Below, piece by piece: positions 10,540 through 19,764 of a stretch of 45,000 nt of DNA (position 1 is its first letter; the number at the start of each line of letters is the position of its first letter). The notes beneath the pieces were generated by a model. That model was not told where the DNA came from, did not search any database, and saw nothing but the letters and a program-made list of their open reading frames with translations. Made by a program: the position numbers and the translations under genes. The stretch is from Cristatella mucedo (lineage: Eukaryota > Bryozoa > Phylactolaemata > Cristatellidae), in NCBI GenBank assembly GCA_009760855.2, contig WPIO01000050.1:1595001-1640000 (forward strand). The letters run 5' to 3'.

Positions 10540-12224
10540 CTGGTATGCATTTTACAGCTAATCACTCCACAGAGTCAGCACTGCTTCGATTTTACAACGA
10601 CGTACTTAGGCATGCGGACATAGCTACAATATCTCTGCTTGTTTTGCTCAATCAATCGGTGAGCCGTGATGGCAAACTAGGTAAGGCGGTTGCTTTTCCC
10701 AATCTCGGTCCGAGGTCGTGGGTTCGAATCTTGAAGTCGGCGATCCTTTATTTCAGCTGCACGAGGTCGTAATAGCCATAAAGACTCTTCTGTCGCTATA
10801 CAGAAGTGGCTATTAAATCAGCAACTTTTATTAATCTTTCGGCAGCTTTAGATGCTATTGATCACCAAGTTCTTCTTGAGCACCTCTCATGTCGCCTGGG
10901 CATCACTCGCTATCAAACATCAAACATCACATATCACACATCACACACACTCTGCTATCGTTCAGGTCCTACCTCAGTAAGAGACTCCAGAGTATTGATC
11001 ATTCGAGGTACCTCTGAAATATGAGGTACCTCAGGGCTCCGTGCTTTGTCCGGTTCTTTTCGCGGTTAATACTCTCCCTCTAGCCGATGTGATTGCCAAG
11101 CACGATCTAGGCTTTCATTTCTATGCGGATGACGCTCAGTTGTATTTTTGCTTTGATTCCTCCCAGCCCTCCTGCACGTCAGATGCTTTCAACTCCACTA
11201 CTTTATGTATTGATGACATCCGCACACGGGTGGCAGCAAATTTTCTTAAATTAAATGATAATAAAACTAACTTACTAGTTATGGGCAAACCAAGCGTGAT
11301 TCAGAAATTGGAAATGGATAATGCTCAAAATTGACTCCTGTTGAATCTGCATATCTCCTGTTGAATCTGCACACAATCTATGTGTCATGTTCCAAAGTGA
11401 CGTTTCGTTGGACGACCACTCAGCTGACACATCAGCTACACAATCAAGTCTGCCTACTTTCAGCTACATAACATTGCTGAAATTCGGGCTTGTTTAGGCA
11501 GGGATACCACATCTAAGTTTGTCCATGCATTTGTGATATCCCGTCTTGACTTCTGTAACTCACTGCTTGCTGGCCTGCCGACATGGACAATCAGGCGTTT
11601 ACAGCTGGTGCAAAGCTCTGCAGCTACGCTTGTCTATCGTGAGCGTCGCAGTTGCCACATCACATCACTTCTCGCCGACCTACAGTGGCTACCAGTCAAG
11701 CAACGGATTTACTTCAAGCTCTTGTCGCTAAATTTGAGGTCACTTCATTCTTTGGCTCCCGCCTACCAATCAGATATATTCCCACCCCAAGCTAAGCATC
11801 GTACCACCCGCTTTTCGGAATCTAACTGTTTACTTATACCTCGTACACACCTCAAATGCTTTGGAGACCGTGGATTCAGTTCGTATGCTCCCAAAGCCTG
11901 GAACTCACTCCCGACTTCCGTCACGATATTCCCTGACTTGACTACATTTAAAAACAACTTGAAAACACACCTATTTATGACAGCATTTAGTGGTCCCTGT
12001 GATTCGTCCTTTATGTGCTTTTGCGTGCTGACACTGGGCATGCTGCCACTAACCATACTTGCACGCTGACCTTGTGCATGTCACCCCTAACCACGTTATT
12101 CTTGTTGTTTATCGAGCATGCTACCACTAACACTTTGATCGTGCTTCCTGTGGAGCAATTGTGAAGCATCTAGAAAGAGATTGAGTTCTCTGAGGGCGCT
12201 TTATCAAGTGAATTATTATTACGT
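10540..12224 (+). mobile_element. LINE family A, RT to 3' end, plus
   Basis: A 5'-truncated family A LINE. Frames in order are NHSTESALLRFYNDVLRHAD (10548-10655); motif A region LSAALDAIDHQVLLEHL (about 10834-10885); FHFYADDAQLYF, with the RT catalytic YADD at 11122-11133; then DFCNSLLAGLPTW to WNSLPTS (11533-11990). The 3' UTR and an ATT tail at about 12214-12224 follow. The frame is broken by a SINE insertion at 10659-10830 and by small indels, so it cannot encode an active enzyme. The 178-codon C-terminal block (11533-12069) is still open. This is the best family A RT in the window apart from 40.3 kb. Confidence 0.9.
10659..10830 (+). mobile_element. tRNA-derived SINE inserted in LINE RT
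   Basis: Starts GTGAGCCGTGATGGC (A-box side), with the B box GGTTCGAATCTTG near 10722, and ends TATTAAATCAGCAA. It splits the RT between LLVLL and LSAALDAIDH, which are contiguous in related RTs. A short AATC is found at both edges, consistent with a small target duplication. The SINE is therefore younger than this LINE copy. Confidence 0.85.
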
Positions 12225-12239
12225 ACTAGCGTGCGTATG

Positions 12240-12356
12240 CATCCAAGTATATTGGTCCGTGGTGCATTACTCTGAGTGCATTGATCCGTGGTATGTATTG
12301 ATCCAAGTGCATTGATCCATGGTATGTATTGATCCAAGTATATTGATGCGTTGTAC
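12240..12356. repeat. Minisatellite, about 31-bp unit
   Basis: Roughly 3.5 copies of a unit that reads GTGCATTGATCCRTGG followed by TATGTATTGATCCAA, directly downstream of the LINE tail. The outer copies are diverged. Confidence 0.75.
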
Positions 12357-12599
12357 GTAAGAAAGACACGCTAAGCGAGCCGCTGGAGAAAGCGAATTTG
12401 CTCTCTTATCTGAAGCTGACGGGTGCGAAAGTTTTACTCAGGAGACAGCCTCCACAGCTAGTCGGTGTGACATCCTGCCTCGAATTTTACAATTCTCTAC
12501 TCTTGGGTTTTATGACTTTTTGCAATAAAGCGCTTACTACAAATAGAGCAGAGCTAAACGGCTAGGCTTTTCAGTCGTGAACGGCACAATTCAAACATA

Positions 12600-13055
12600 G
12601 TGCGCCACCTCTCACCCGATCAAGCAACGCATTGAAGTCAAGATTTTGTCACTCACTTTTAAATTCCTTAATTCTCATGCACCAGCCTACCGATCCGATC
12701 TGCTTCCCAATGGCACTAGGCATAGTAACATCCGCTCTTCTTACTCATGCCGTTTAGCTAACCGACCTCAAATAATTTGGAGATGTTGCATTCGTTCGTA
12801 AGCACCCAAAACGTTTGAAATTTCGACCTCCCCTGACGCGACGGTATTTAAAAAAATATCTCGACGTGCTTAAATTCCAGCAGGACACTTGCTCGGTCCG
12901 CGTCAACGGTCTTTAGCATGCCCGTACATGCTGGTGTGGAAGCACGTGGCATCACTAACCAATTGACAGGCTTAATGTGCACGATATTTAAACTGTCTTA
13001 AAAGAGATTTAGCTCTCTTAGGGTATAGCATAAATGTCCTGTTATCATTATTATT
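12600..13055 (+). mobile_element. Diverged family A-like LINE 3' part, plus
   Basis: ATCAAGCAACGCATTGAAGT, TCACTCACTTTTAAATTCC and CACCAGCCTACCGATC match the ORF2 C-terminal block of family A with many substitutions. A decayed hairpin tail (AAAAGAGATTTAGCTCTCTTAGGG) and TTATTATTG follow at 12995-13055. No frame is intact. This is an older subfamily than the copy just upstream. Confidence 0.75.
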
Positions 13056-13284
13056 GTGCGTAAGCTGACGCTCCGACGGCACGCAAGCGACGAAGCGCAG
13101 ACACCGAGGGAATGGCTTCGACGCTCGTGTATTTCGCTAGCGCTTCCGCTCCGTTTCCCACAGGCAGCCGTTCTCGCCTCCGTCCTGGTTCCCACTTCCG
13201 GTGGTTCCACAGGAACGTCCACGTCCTGGTTCCCACTCACTCCCTCGCCGGTCCGCTCGCCGGCACCTCCCTGCCACTCGCGGT

Positions 13285-13395
13285 TGAGGTTGCGTCAAGG
13301 GCTAGCCCGCATGCACGTCGTGTCACGGGCGAGCCCGCGTGTTATGACCGAGCACTCAGGCGACACGTCGTGTCAAGGGCGAGCCCATGTGCGCC
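13285..13395. repeat. GC-rich short repeats
   Basis: CACGTCGTGTCAMGGGCGAGCCC occurs at about 13314 and 13365, with a partial copy (GTCAAGGGCTAGCCCGCATG) at 13288. Spacing is about 50 bp. The surrounding 13060-13400 is CpG-rich and has no supported gene. Confidence 0.6.
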
Positions 13396-13659
13396 GGTAG
13401 ATCGCTCTGGCCACATTGTGCTCAATTCCTATTCACGATTAAGGATGATTTACTACTACAGATGCGGGCTGATGATGCGACCCGCTACTGAAGGTACATT
13501 TTGGCAGGACTACCCGAAAAAGCCGTCGCGCCTCTTCAGTTGGCGATGGCTATGGGCTTAGGGCAAAATGTTCTAAATCCAAGAAATGGTCTCGCTTGAA
13601 CTCAATTGCTGAATGGCTCTCGATTGATGGCTCTCGATTGATGCGCGGATACGGAGCGA

Positions 13660-13814
13660 CATTCTGGCTCTGACCCACAAGGCTCTCCGCGGCTAGGCTC
13701 CGTCACGCCTGCCCGAATTCAAGTTTCAGCCGCTCATGCGAAACTCAAGTTTCTCTCGCGATAATCAACTAGCCGTACCCCTGTATTTCGCTTTAAGACC
13801 GTCGGGGGGGGGGG
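13660..13814 (+). mobile_element. LINE family B fragment and poly-G run
   Basis: CTGACCCACAAGGCTC, CGGCTAGGCTCCGTCACG and the block ending CGCTTTAAGACCGTCGG match the C-terminal coding part of family B (compare 23269-23405). It is followed at once by a run of 11 Gs (13804-13814). It is a short and strongly diverged relic. Confidence 0.65.
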
Positions 13815-13916
13815 AGCAAATCGCCTAGCCGAGGAATTATAACTTAACCGGTAACGCGTTTTATCGGCACTCGACGAGCACGGCTGCAACTCGCGCTTCA
13901 GTCAAAGCGTTCTTAC

Positions 13917-14177
13917 CCTCGGGGTCCGCGTCGTCCTGCCGACGGGCTCATCCGCGGACGCCCTCTGGCGGTCGACGAGCAATACCAGCAGAAGGCACCG
14001 GGGCGCTCGCTACTGCCGCCGCCGCCGCATTCTGCCGCCGCCGTCGAACGCTGGCCGCGCGGCGCATCGAGGCCGAGGAGTCGGAGATTCGGCGAGCGCA
14101 GTCGCTGCGCAGAGACGCCGCCTCCACCAGCACGCGCGTCGCGCGTCCGCAAGGACAAGCGAGGGGCTGTATATATA
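13917..14177 (-). promoter_or_regulatory. Candidate promoter and first exon, minus
   Basis: On the minus strand a TATA box (TATATATA, 14177-14170) sits in a CpG-rich island. About 220 bp downstream of it, an ATG at 13951-13949 opens a frame (MSPSAGRRGPR) that runs 35 nt to a splice donor, GG|GTAAGAAC, whose last exon base is 13917. This is what a short first coding exon, mostly 5' UTR, would look like. Low-complexity CCG repeats in the island make chance patterns easier, and no downstream exon was identified. Confidence 0.35.
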
Positions 14178-14569
14178 CGTGCGCGGCAAAGGAATGTAGT
14201 TCGGTAGCTGCAGCCGCAGCAGCAGTAGCAGCGCGTGCGTGCGTCCGTAGCGCAAGAGTGGTAGTTTCCTGCGCGTGCGCGGCCCCGAGTGGCCGGCGGG
14301 GATGCGAGCGTTACGAAATGCCAATTTTCTTTTAATGTAAGGATATCCAAAATGACTGCGAAACAGCTGCACCCACACAAGCTGGGCAACAAGGAATAAT
14401 ATGTCGGACTCAAAATGGCTTCTTCGCTATGCGGAAGTCGAATAGGCCGGCTTGTCCATTACGTAGACAGCTAAGATTGTGCCGTAGGCGAGGTGTAGGC
14501 TAAGCTACTGAAGCTGTGTGCACTGAGTTCGTTTTCCGTTCGTCAGCCATTGGGAAGCCCAGGCGCGAG

Positions 14570-14690
14570 GAGCCGGCCTGAAACTACTAAAGTCGTGGGT
14601 TCGAGCCCAGCGGCATATGTAAAGCGATTGATCACACGTTAAGCTCTCTCGGAGTGCTGTATAAATGAATTAAATTTGTATTTATCTAAC
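14570..14690 (+). mobile_element. tRNA-like SINE with LINE A-like tail
   Basis: A perfect pol III B box, GGTTCGAGCCC (14598-14608), is preceded by AAGTCGTG and a GAGGAGCCGGCC stretch. About 35 bp downstream comes TTAAGCTCTCTCGGAGTGC then TGTATAAATGAATT, which parallels the family A LINE end (TTGAGTTCTCTGAGGGCGC then TTTATCAAGTGAATT). A tRNA-like head plus a LINE-like tail is the usual plan of a SINE that borrows a LINE's machinery. A second copy lies at 44125. Confidence 0.55.
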
Positions 14691-15401
14691 TGGTCATGCT
14701 TTATTAATCCCATGCGTTTCAATGATTCTCCTCCTAGTCTGAAGGAACGTATTCCAGCGATCCAATCAAAACGCGTTCCGTGAACAACGACTGTCGCTGC
14801 GAAAGCCCCCCACCCCAGTAAAGAAAGCGGCTGTCGTCGGCATGTACACGTACGCTGGCTGCCCTTTAAACGCTACTGTATTCTCAGCCTTTCTTCCTAC
14901 GCCAAGTGACCTTAACCTCTACCCAGCTGACCTTAACCGGGCTGCATTTCATTCGCTTATAGGCCTCAGGAGTTGGGTAACGGTGGCCTCAGGAAAAAGG
15001 AATACAGAAAACTGACGGACATCAGACGGCGTACGTGAGCTTTAAAGGGCTTAGCACCCATAAAAAATTCTGGACAACGCCCCTGAGGTTGACGCGCCAC
15101 GCCAGTTTTGAGTCGTGATACTTGAAAGCAGCCTACGTAAAGAGGTTTGACCCTTGAGTGCGATGTGTCAGTCAGTAGGGCGGCCACCTGCCCACCGGAA
15201 ACGCGTCGGGAGGAGGCAATTAACTAAACTGAGATCCTTAGCCACCTGCCGGGCAGTTGCCGCGCGGCTAGAACGCTCGCCGGCTTGCTGCTCTAGGGGT
15301 GCTGTGCCGCGTAGCTAAGAATCTACGCCGCGTCGATCGCAGGACCGGGAGCGTCTACGTTTGGCAGCCAGCCGTTTGTTTGGAACCCACAAGTTTAGTT
15401 T
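14691..15401. other. Unassigned
   Basis: No repeat copy, domain or splice pattern that can be supported. The short minus ORF at 15187-14966 has no recognisable content. Confidence 0.4.
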
Positions 15402-15480
15402 GGCCAAGGATAGGAGCCAAGGATAGGAGCCAGGATAGGAGCCAAGGATAGGAGCCAAGGATAGGAGCCAGGATAGGAGC
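15402..15480. repeat. Minisatellite, 12-13-bp unit
   Basis: Six units of GGATAGGAGCCAA or the 12-mer GGATAGGAGCCA alternate. Minus-strand frames across it translate to Leu/Ser/Tyr/Pro repeats (LAPILGSYPW) that come only from the repeat. Confidence 0.9.
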
Positions 15481-15499
15481 GAGCTCCAGACAAACCGCA

Positions 15500-15676
15500 C
15501 GTACATTCGGCGAAGAAGACTTTCGACTTTCGGGGCATGACCGTCTCGAGAGGACTTGGAATGCATTACCAAATGATGTTACCGCCAATCGTTCGGTAAT
15601 TCTTTCAATGCAGCAGAGATTCAGTTCTCTGGTGGCGCAATACAAATGCATTATCCTTATTATTATTATTATTATG
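15500..15676 (+). mobile_element. LINE C-terminus and tail, plus, decayed
   Basis: The frame around 15530-15590 reads TWNALPNDVTANR, the WNSLP region near the ORF2 end. It is followed by GAGATTCAGTTCTCTGGTGGCGC, a family A-like hairpin remnant, and a TTATTATTATTATT tail (15655-15676). Confidence 0.65.
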
Positions 15677-16052
15677 AGGGACCGCTGCAGCGCTCTGGCG
15701 CTTCGCCGAAGCGACTGGCTGCCATTTTAGCGGCGCCAGTGTCCCACGAGCAGCGGATATCCGCCGCTAGCCTGCGAGCTACACCGCCGCCCAGGCTGGC
15801 GTGGTCAATCGCCTACGCCGAGGAGTGGCGGCACCCGCAGTGAAAGTCCTGCAAACCGCCGGACTTCCCGCCGTCTTTCGCGCCGCATGTCCAGCCGAAC
15901 GAGCGGCAGCTGCATCTGGACTTCTCTCCCCACGCAGTGGGCCCTAGTTAGCTAGCGCGGAAATCGCCGCCGTCGGCCTGAGAACCAACGGAGCCGGACC
16001 ACTCGGCGACAAGGAGGTCTCTTTTGAGTGGCGCTCGCAAAAATAATGCAGC
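15677..16052. other. Unassigned GC-rich spacer
   Basis: GC-rich sequence between a LINE tail and the SINE cluster, with no gene or repeat match that I can support. Confidence 0.4.
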
Positions 16053-16123
16053 TAGCTGATTCAACAGCCTCACTTTTATAGCGGCAGACGAGCCTTTCCC
16101 GCCTATTACTGCCGCTTTCGGCG
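16053..16123 (-). mobile_element. SINE 3' half, minus
   Basis: AGCTGATTCAACAGCCTC then TATAGCGGCAGACGAGCC and GCCGCTTTCGGCGAG match the SINE 3' body in reverse. It abuts a plus-strand SINE, so the two 3' bodies form an inverted pair. Confidence 0.75.
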
Positions 16124-16275
16124 AGCAATAATGGTTTATCACGACCTCGGCCTCGAGGTCGTGGGTTCGAATCGTGCGGTGGGACATTCTTTATCGCCGC
16201 CGCAAGTGGCGGTGATAGCCGTAAAGGCTCTTCTGCCGCTATACAAAAAAGAGGCTTTTAAATCTGCTAGTATTT
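16124..16275 (+). mobile_element. tRNA-derived SINE, plus
   Basis: Contains CACGACCTCGGCCTCGAGGT, the B box GGTTCGAATC (16165), GCCGCAAGTGGCGGTGATAG, and an end TTTTAAATCTGCTAG. The 5' A-box side is missing or replaced by the abutting minus copy. Confidence 0.85.
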
Positions 16276-16277
16276 TG

Positions 16278-16345
16278 TTAAGGGATTGCCCACTGCAGGA
16301 TTCGAACCCACGTCCTAGGTTGAGTGAAGAGCGAGCGCCTTTGCA
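16278..16345 (-). mobile_element. SINE head fragment, minus
   Basis: ATTGCCCACTGCAGGATTCG then AACCCACGTCC is the reverse of the SINE B-box region, directly after the plus copy. This makes a minus-plus-minus cluster within 300 bp. Confidence 0.6.
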
Positions 16346-17274
16346 TTGGAAAAAAAACGTGCACAGCGACTGCTCAAAAACACCGCAATGGGCGCAGAAA
16401 CTGAAGCAAGTGTGGTGACATGCGACCAGAGTCTCTCGGGCTTGACTTGCCACCCTTCGCGGCACCTCCATCTGCGAGCAGCCGACGTTCGGGCCTTCGC
16501 GGTTCAACCACTGGAGTCTTGGCCGAGAAAATTTGAAACTTTCACCACTTCGCCGCTGCTTAAAAAGAAACACCAAAAACCGACCAGCAGTGCGTCTGAC
16601 GAGTCGTGCTTTAATAATAGCAACGCAGCAAAGATGCAACCGGAAAGCGGACTTGGCGAAAGGAGCCACTACTTCGACGTGGCTGAGTGAGCACCTAAAT
16701 GAAAGCGAATGCTGCTCGCTGTCGAACCGACGCCAGACGACCGCGTGGTCGTCTGGCGTTGCCTCTCGTAGTGGCCTAGATTAGTTGTTTGGTGAGCGCC
16801 ACCCAGTACCTCGAGAACTTTTGCACCACCGTGTAGCTGCAAAACATGGCGCAAACCCAAGTCACACAGGCAGGCAGCGCCGAACACGTTTGCGTCTCGC
16901 CCGGGCAGAAGCGGTTTGGGATAGCGCCGAGTTACGTCGTAGACGCAAGCGTTACGTCACGAGCGGCTGCTCATCGCTCCGGCGCAGGCGCGACCGGAGG
17001 CGAAATCTCAAGAGCGCTCTCTAGAGAGAACCTACCCTGACCCGGCTGCGTCTCTTTCTCTTCCTCTCCGCTGAGAGAGTGCTGCGTCGCACTAAGGCTC
17101 TTGGATACCTAATGCTCGCACGGCGCGCGCCACTGTGCTGAGCTATAGCCAAAGATGAATTTCTCGAACGACACACCCACTTAGCCTTCCCTGCTTTGTG
17201 GAATTACACAGCCCGAATGATACAGAAAATACGCAAATATACACACGCGCGGCGGTTTTTGTCTAATACAAGGG
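16346..17274. other. Unassigned, moderately GC-rich
   Basis: Overlapping short frames on both strands without motifs. The only distinct structure is the perfect hairpin at 16730-16759. Confidence 0.4.
16730..16759. repeat. Perfect 13-bp inverted repeat, 4-nt loop
   Basis: ACGCCAGACGACC (16730-16742) and GGTCGTCTGGCGT (16747-16759) are exact reverse complements around GCGT. Confidence 0.95.
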
Positions 17275-17604
17275 CAGTGATTCTCAACCTTCCTAATGCC
17301 GAGACCCTTAATACGTGTCGTGTCCTCGTATTGTGGTGACACCCAACCGTACAATTATTTTCGTTGGTACTTCATAACTAAAAATTTGCTATTATTAATT
17401 GTAAAGTGAATATCTGACATGCAGGATATATTTTCGTTGTTATAAATTGAACGTAGTTAAAGCGTAGTGATTAGTCACCAAAAATAACATCGGTTCCTAA
17501 GACCATTCGTTGGAAGTGCATGTTTTCTGATGGTCTTAGGCGACCCCTGTGAAAGGGTCGGTCGACCCTCAAAGGGGTCGCTACCCACAGGGTGAGAACC
17601 ACCG
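17275..17604. mobile_element. SPIN-like non-autonomous hAT element
   Basis: A 330-bp element with hAT-type ends: CAGTGATTCTCAACCTT at the left and GTGAGAACCACCG at the right. Internal phrases agree with what I know of the SPIN (Space Invaders) consensus: TACTTCATAACT, ATGCAGGATATATTTTCGTT, AAAGCGTAGTGATTAGTCAC and GATGGTCTTAGGCGACCCCT. The flanking octamers TACAAGGG (17267-17274) and GACTAGGG (17605-17612) agree at 6 of 8 bases, as an aged 8-bp target duplication would. There is no transposase, so it was mobilised in trans. Family assignment is from memory of the consensus. Confidence 0.8.
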
Positions 17605-17779
17605 GACTAGGGTGACCTTCCCCCACCGCGACCAGCGATACTGAACTGCGATCATTTCGTATGCCATGGCGTCATTGAGAAGTTCTAAAAAAAATAACAG
17701 AATATAAACTTTCTGGTTAATACACGCGACCATTTTTTCTATAAAAAAGTGGCGCGGCAGAATCGCACGTTAAATTGGT

Positions 17780-17945
17780 TAGCGTGATGGCATACTAGGT
17801 TAGGTGGTTGCTTTTCACGACCTTGGTCGCGAGGTCGTGGGTTCGAATCCTGCGTTGGGCCATCCTTTATTGACGCTGTAAGCGGTGGTGATAGCCGTAA
17901 AGACTCTTCTGTCGCTATGTAAAAGAAGTTTCTGAATCAGATACT
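17780..17945 (+). mobile_element. tRNA-derived SINE, plus
   Basis: A good copy: TTAGCGTGATGGCATACTAG (A-box side), B box GGTTCGAATCC near 17841, GTAAGCGGTGGTGATAGCC, and an end near CTGAATCAGATA. It faces the minus copy at 18103. Confidence 0.88.
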
Positions 17946-18044
17946 ATTGTTGTTAAATTATTTAGCATAAGCAGCAACTGAGACAGGTTCGCGAATGATC
18001 CCGTAGCTTTTTCTTTACATGAACTGGACTGAGACCGGATCTCG

Positions 18045-18335
18045 CAGAGGGATCAGGAGTACCTGACTGGGGTGATCGTCGGCTTAGGAGCAGCTGACAT
18101 GGAATAAATAAATAAATCCTAGCTGATTAAGCAGCCTCTTTTTTAAGCGACAGAAGAGCCTTTGCGGCTATCACCATCGCTTGCAGTGGTGATAAAGGAT
18201 CGCCCACCGCAGGAATCGAACCCACGAACTCGGGACCGAGGTCGTGAAAAGCAACCGCCTTACCCAGTGAGCCATTACGGGGATGACCGTCGGCTTAGGG
18301 GCACCTGACTGGGATGACCGACGGATCAGGAGCCG
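18045..18335. repeat. About 30-bp minisatellite split by a SINE
   Basis: A unit close to GGCTTAGGGGCACCTGACTG plus GGATGACCGTC repeats on both sides of the SINE at 18103-18279: two units to the left (from GGATCAGGAGTACCTGACTG) and two to the right (to GACGGATCAGGAGC). The array therefore predates the SINE. Confidence 0.7.
18103..18279 (-). mobile_element. tRNA-derived SINE with (TTTA)n tail, minus
   Basis: Reverse of the SINE: an AATAAATAAATAAAT run (18103-18117, a TTTA tail in sense), then AGCTGATTAAGCAGCCTC, the body, the B box in reverse (AATCGAACCC), and a head ending CAGTGAGCCATTAC. It preserves a 3' tail not seen on most copies. Confidence 0.88.
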
Positions 18336-18847
18336 AAAGCTTAGCTAAAGCTGAGCTCCACTTTGTACGCCGACGGTCGTAGGCCCCATCATCGAAGGGG
18401 CCGGTCTAACGGAGAGCTCATCTGTCTCCCGCTAGTCGTGCCGCTGCCGTGCGACAGACGAGACGAAGCAACGTGACCGCAGGACGGGCTGGACGCGGCC
18501 GTTGGACCGATACCAGTTTTCCTATAGGCAGCTGATTAACGCTTGGTGGAGGGGGAGCGGGGAGGTAGCCTAACCTGAAGCAGTAAATGGCCAGCCAGCC
18601 TGTCTGGAGTGCCAATTGCTGGGAGGGGGCATCCGGCTGACCAGACCTTTGACCTTATGCACAACCTCAAACCTCTGCACAATTGATGTTGTCCAGTCCG
18701 GGGGTTTGCAACCTGATAGCTTTCGTTGAGCGCTCAGGCCTAAGGCAGGGTGATGGCAGCAGACGCTGACCGCCCTAGCTAGCCGCGTGCCCTTGGCCTT
18801 TGAACGAACAGCAGCAGCTGGCTCCTAGCGGCTTTCGCTCTCGTCGT
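18336..18847. other. Unassigned
   Basis: No supported gene. Short GC-rich frames on both strands lack motifs and splice context. Confidence 0.4.
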
Positions 18848-19185
18848 AATAATAATAATAACACACTTAAGAAAACGCCCTAAGAGAACATGCTCGATAA
18901 ACAACAAGAATAACATGATTATGGGTGACATGCACAAGGTCAGCATGCAAATACAGATAGTGGCAGCGTGCACAATGTCAGCACACGAATAAGCACAGAA
19001 AGGGCGAATCTCAGGGACCCAATGCTGTGATAAATAGGTGCACTTTAAATTTCTTTTTAAATTTGGTCAAGTCAGGGGATGTCGTGAAGGAAGTCTGGAG
19101 TGAGTTCCAAGCTTTGGGAGCATACGAACTGAAGGTAGTCTCCAAAGGATTTGAGGTTTGTACGAGGTATAGGTAAACAGTAGAG
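18848..19185 (-). mobile_element. LINE family A 3' part, minus
   Basis: AATAATAATAATA tail, a shortened hairpin segment, then the UTR phrases TGACATGCACAAGGTCAGCA and GTGTCAGCAC-GAATAAGCAC. The C-terminal codons (SYAPKAWNSLQTSFTTSPDL) follow in minus frame to about 19180. 5'-truncated. Confidence 0.85.
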
Positions 19186-19764
19186 GTAAAGCTAGCGACA
19201 GTAAGCGGCGTACCGTCACTGTGAACGTTCAACCGGTTGGTAGGAGGCCAAATGCCAATCGCTGCTACTCCGGCTTGCAAACCTGTTTATGTAAGGAGCA
19301 AGGCAGCTGCTTGCTCTTGCTGCCATCCTTTGCGATAGGAGCTGTTCCTGCGATAACGTAGGCTATTATCGGGACGACTATTTCCTGTGTGCCAGAAAGG
19401 AGTTTCCCGTATTTCACAAAGGCAGCAGGACGCCGACGTCTTCTAACCTGACAAGGATTTAAGAATGGCCCCCCCAAGAGAGGACATGGACAACCACAAG
19501 GCTGGAGCGCAGTGTGCCGCTTCATGCTGGTCGAGAACGTTGAGCTTAACAAGCCAAACGAGTTCCATCTGTTCAAGCTTTTCAAACAGTGCCCGGGGGC
19601 ATAAATTAGGGGGAAATTTGCTCCCCCTCTACAGCGAGGTAGCGACCTGTGCTGCCCTTATTGCTAGGCCTCGGTCCCCCGACCACCACCAGTGACAAAA
19701 TTATGTCTTAATTTCACTCGATGAGCAATCATGTCGGATAAATACTATGATTTTGCGCTTTGAT
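19186..19764. other. Unassigned; minus ORF 19585-19265
   Basis: Sequence between two LINE A copies. A minus frame of 106 codons crosses it, with a fairly protein-like stretch (GTQEIVVPIIAYVIAGTAPI) preceded by a possible acceptor (CTTGTCAG). I recognise no family and leave it as an open question. Confidence 0.3.

Noticed and set aside
13913-14413. 166-codon minus ORF in the CpG island
   Set aside because: Most of it lies upstream of the TATA box and is low-complexity GC sequence. Only the short ATG-to-donor part is kept, as a tentative first exon.
16139-16669. 176-codon minus ORF
   Set aside because: Its C-terminal part runs through the SINE cluster and the rest has no motif.
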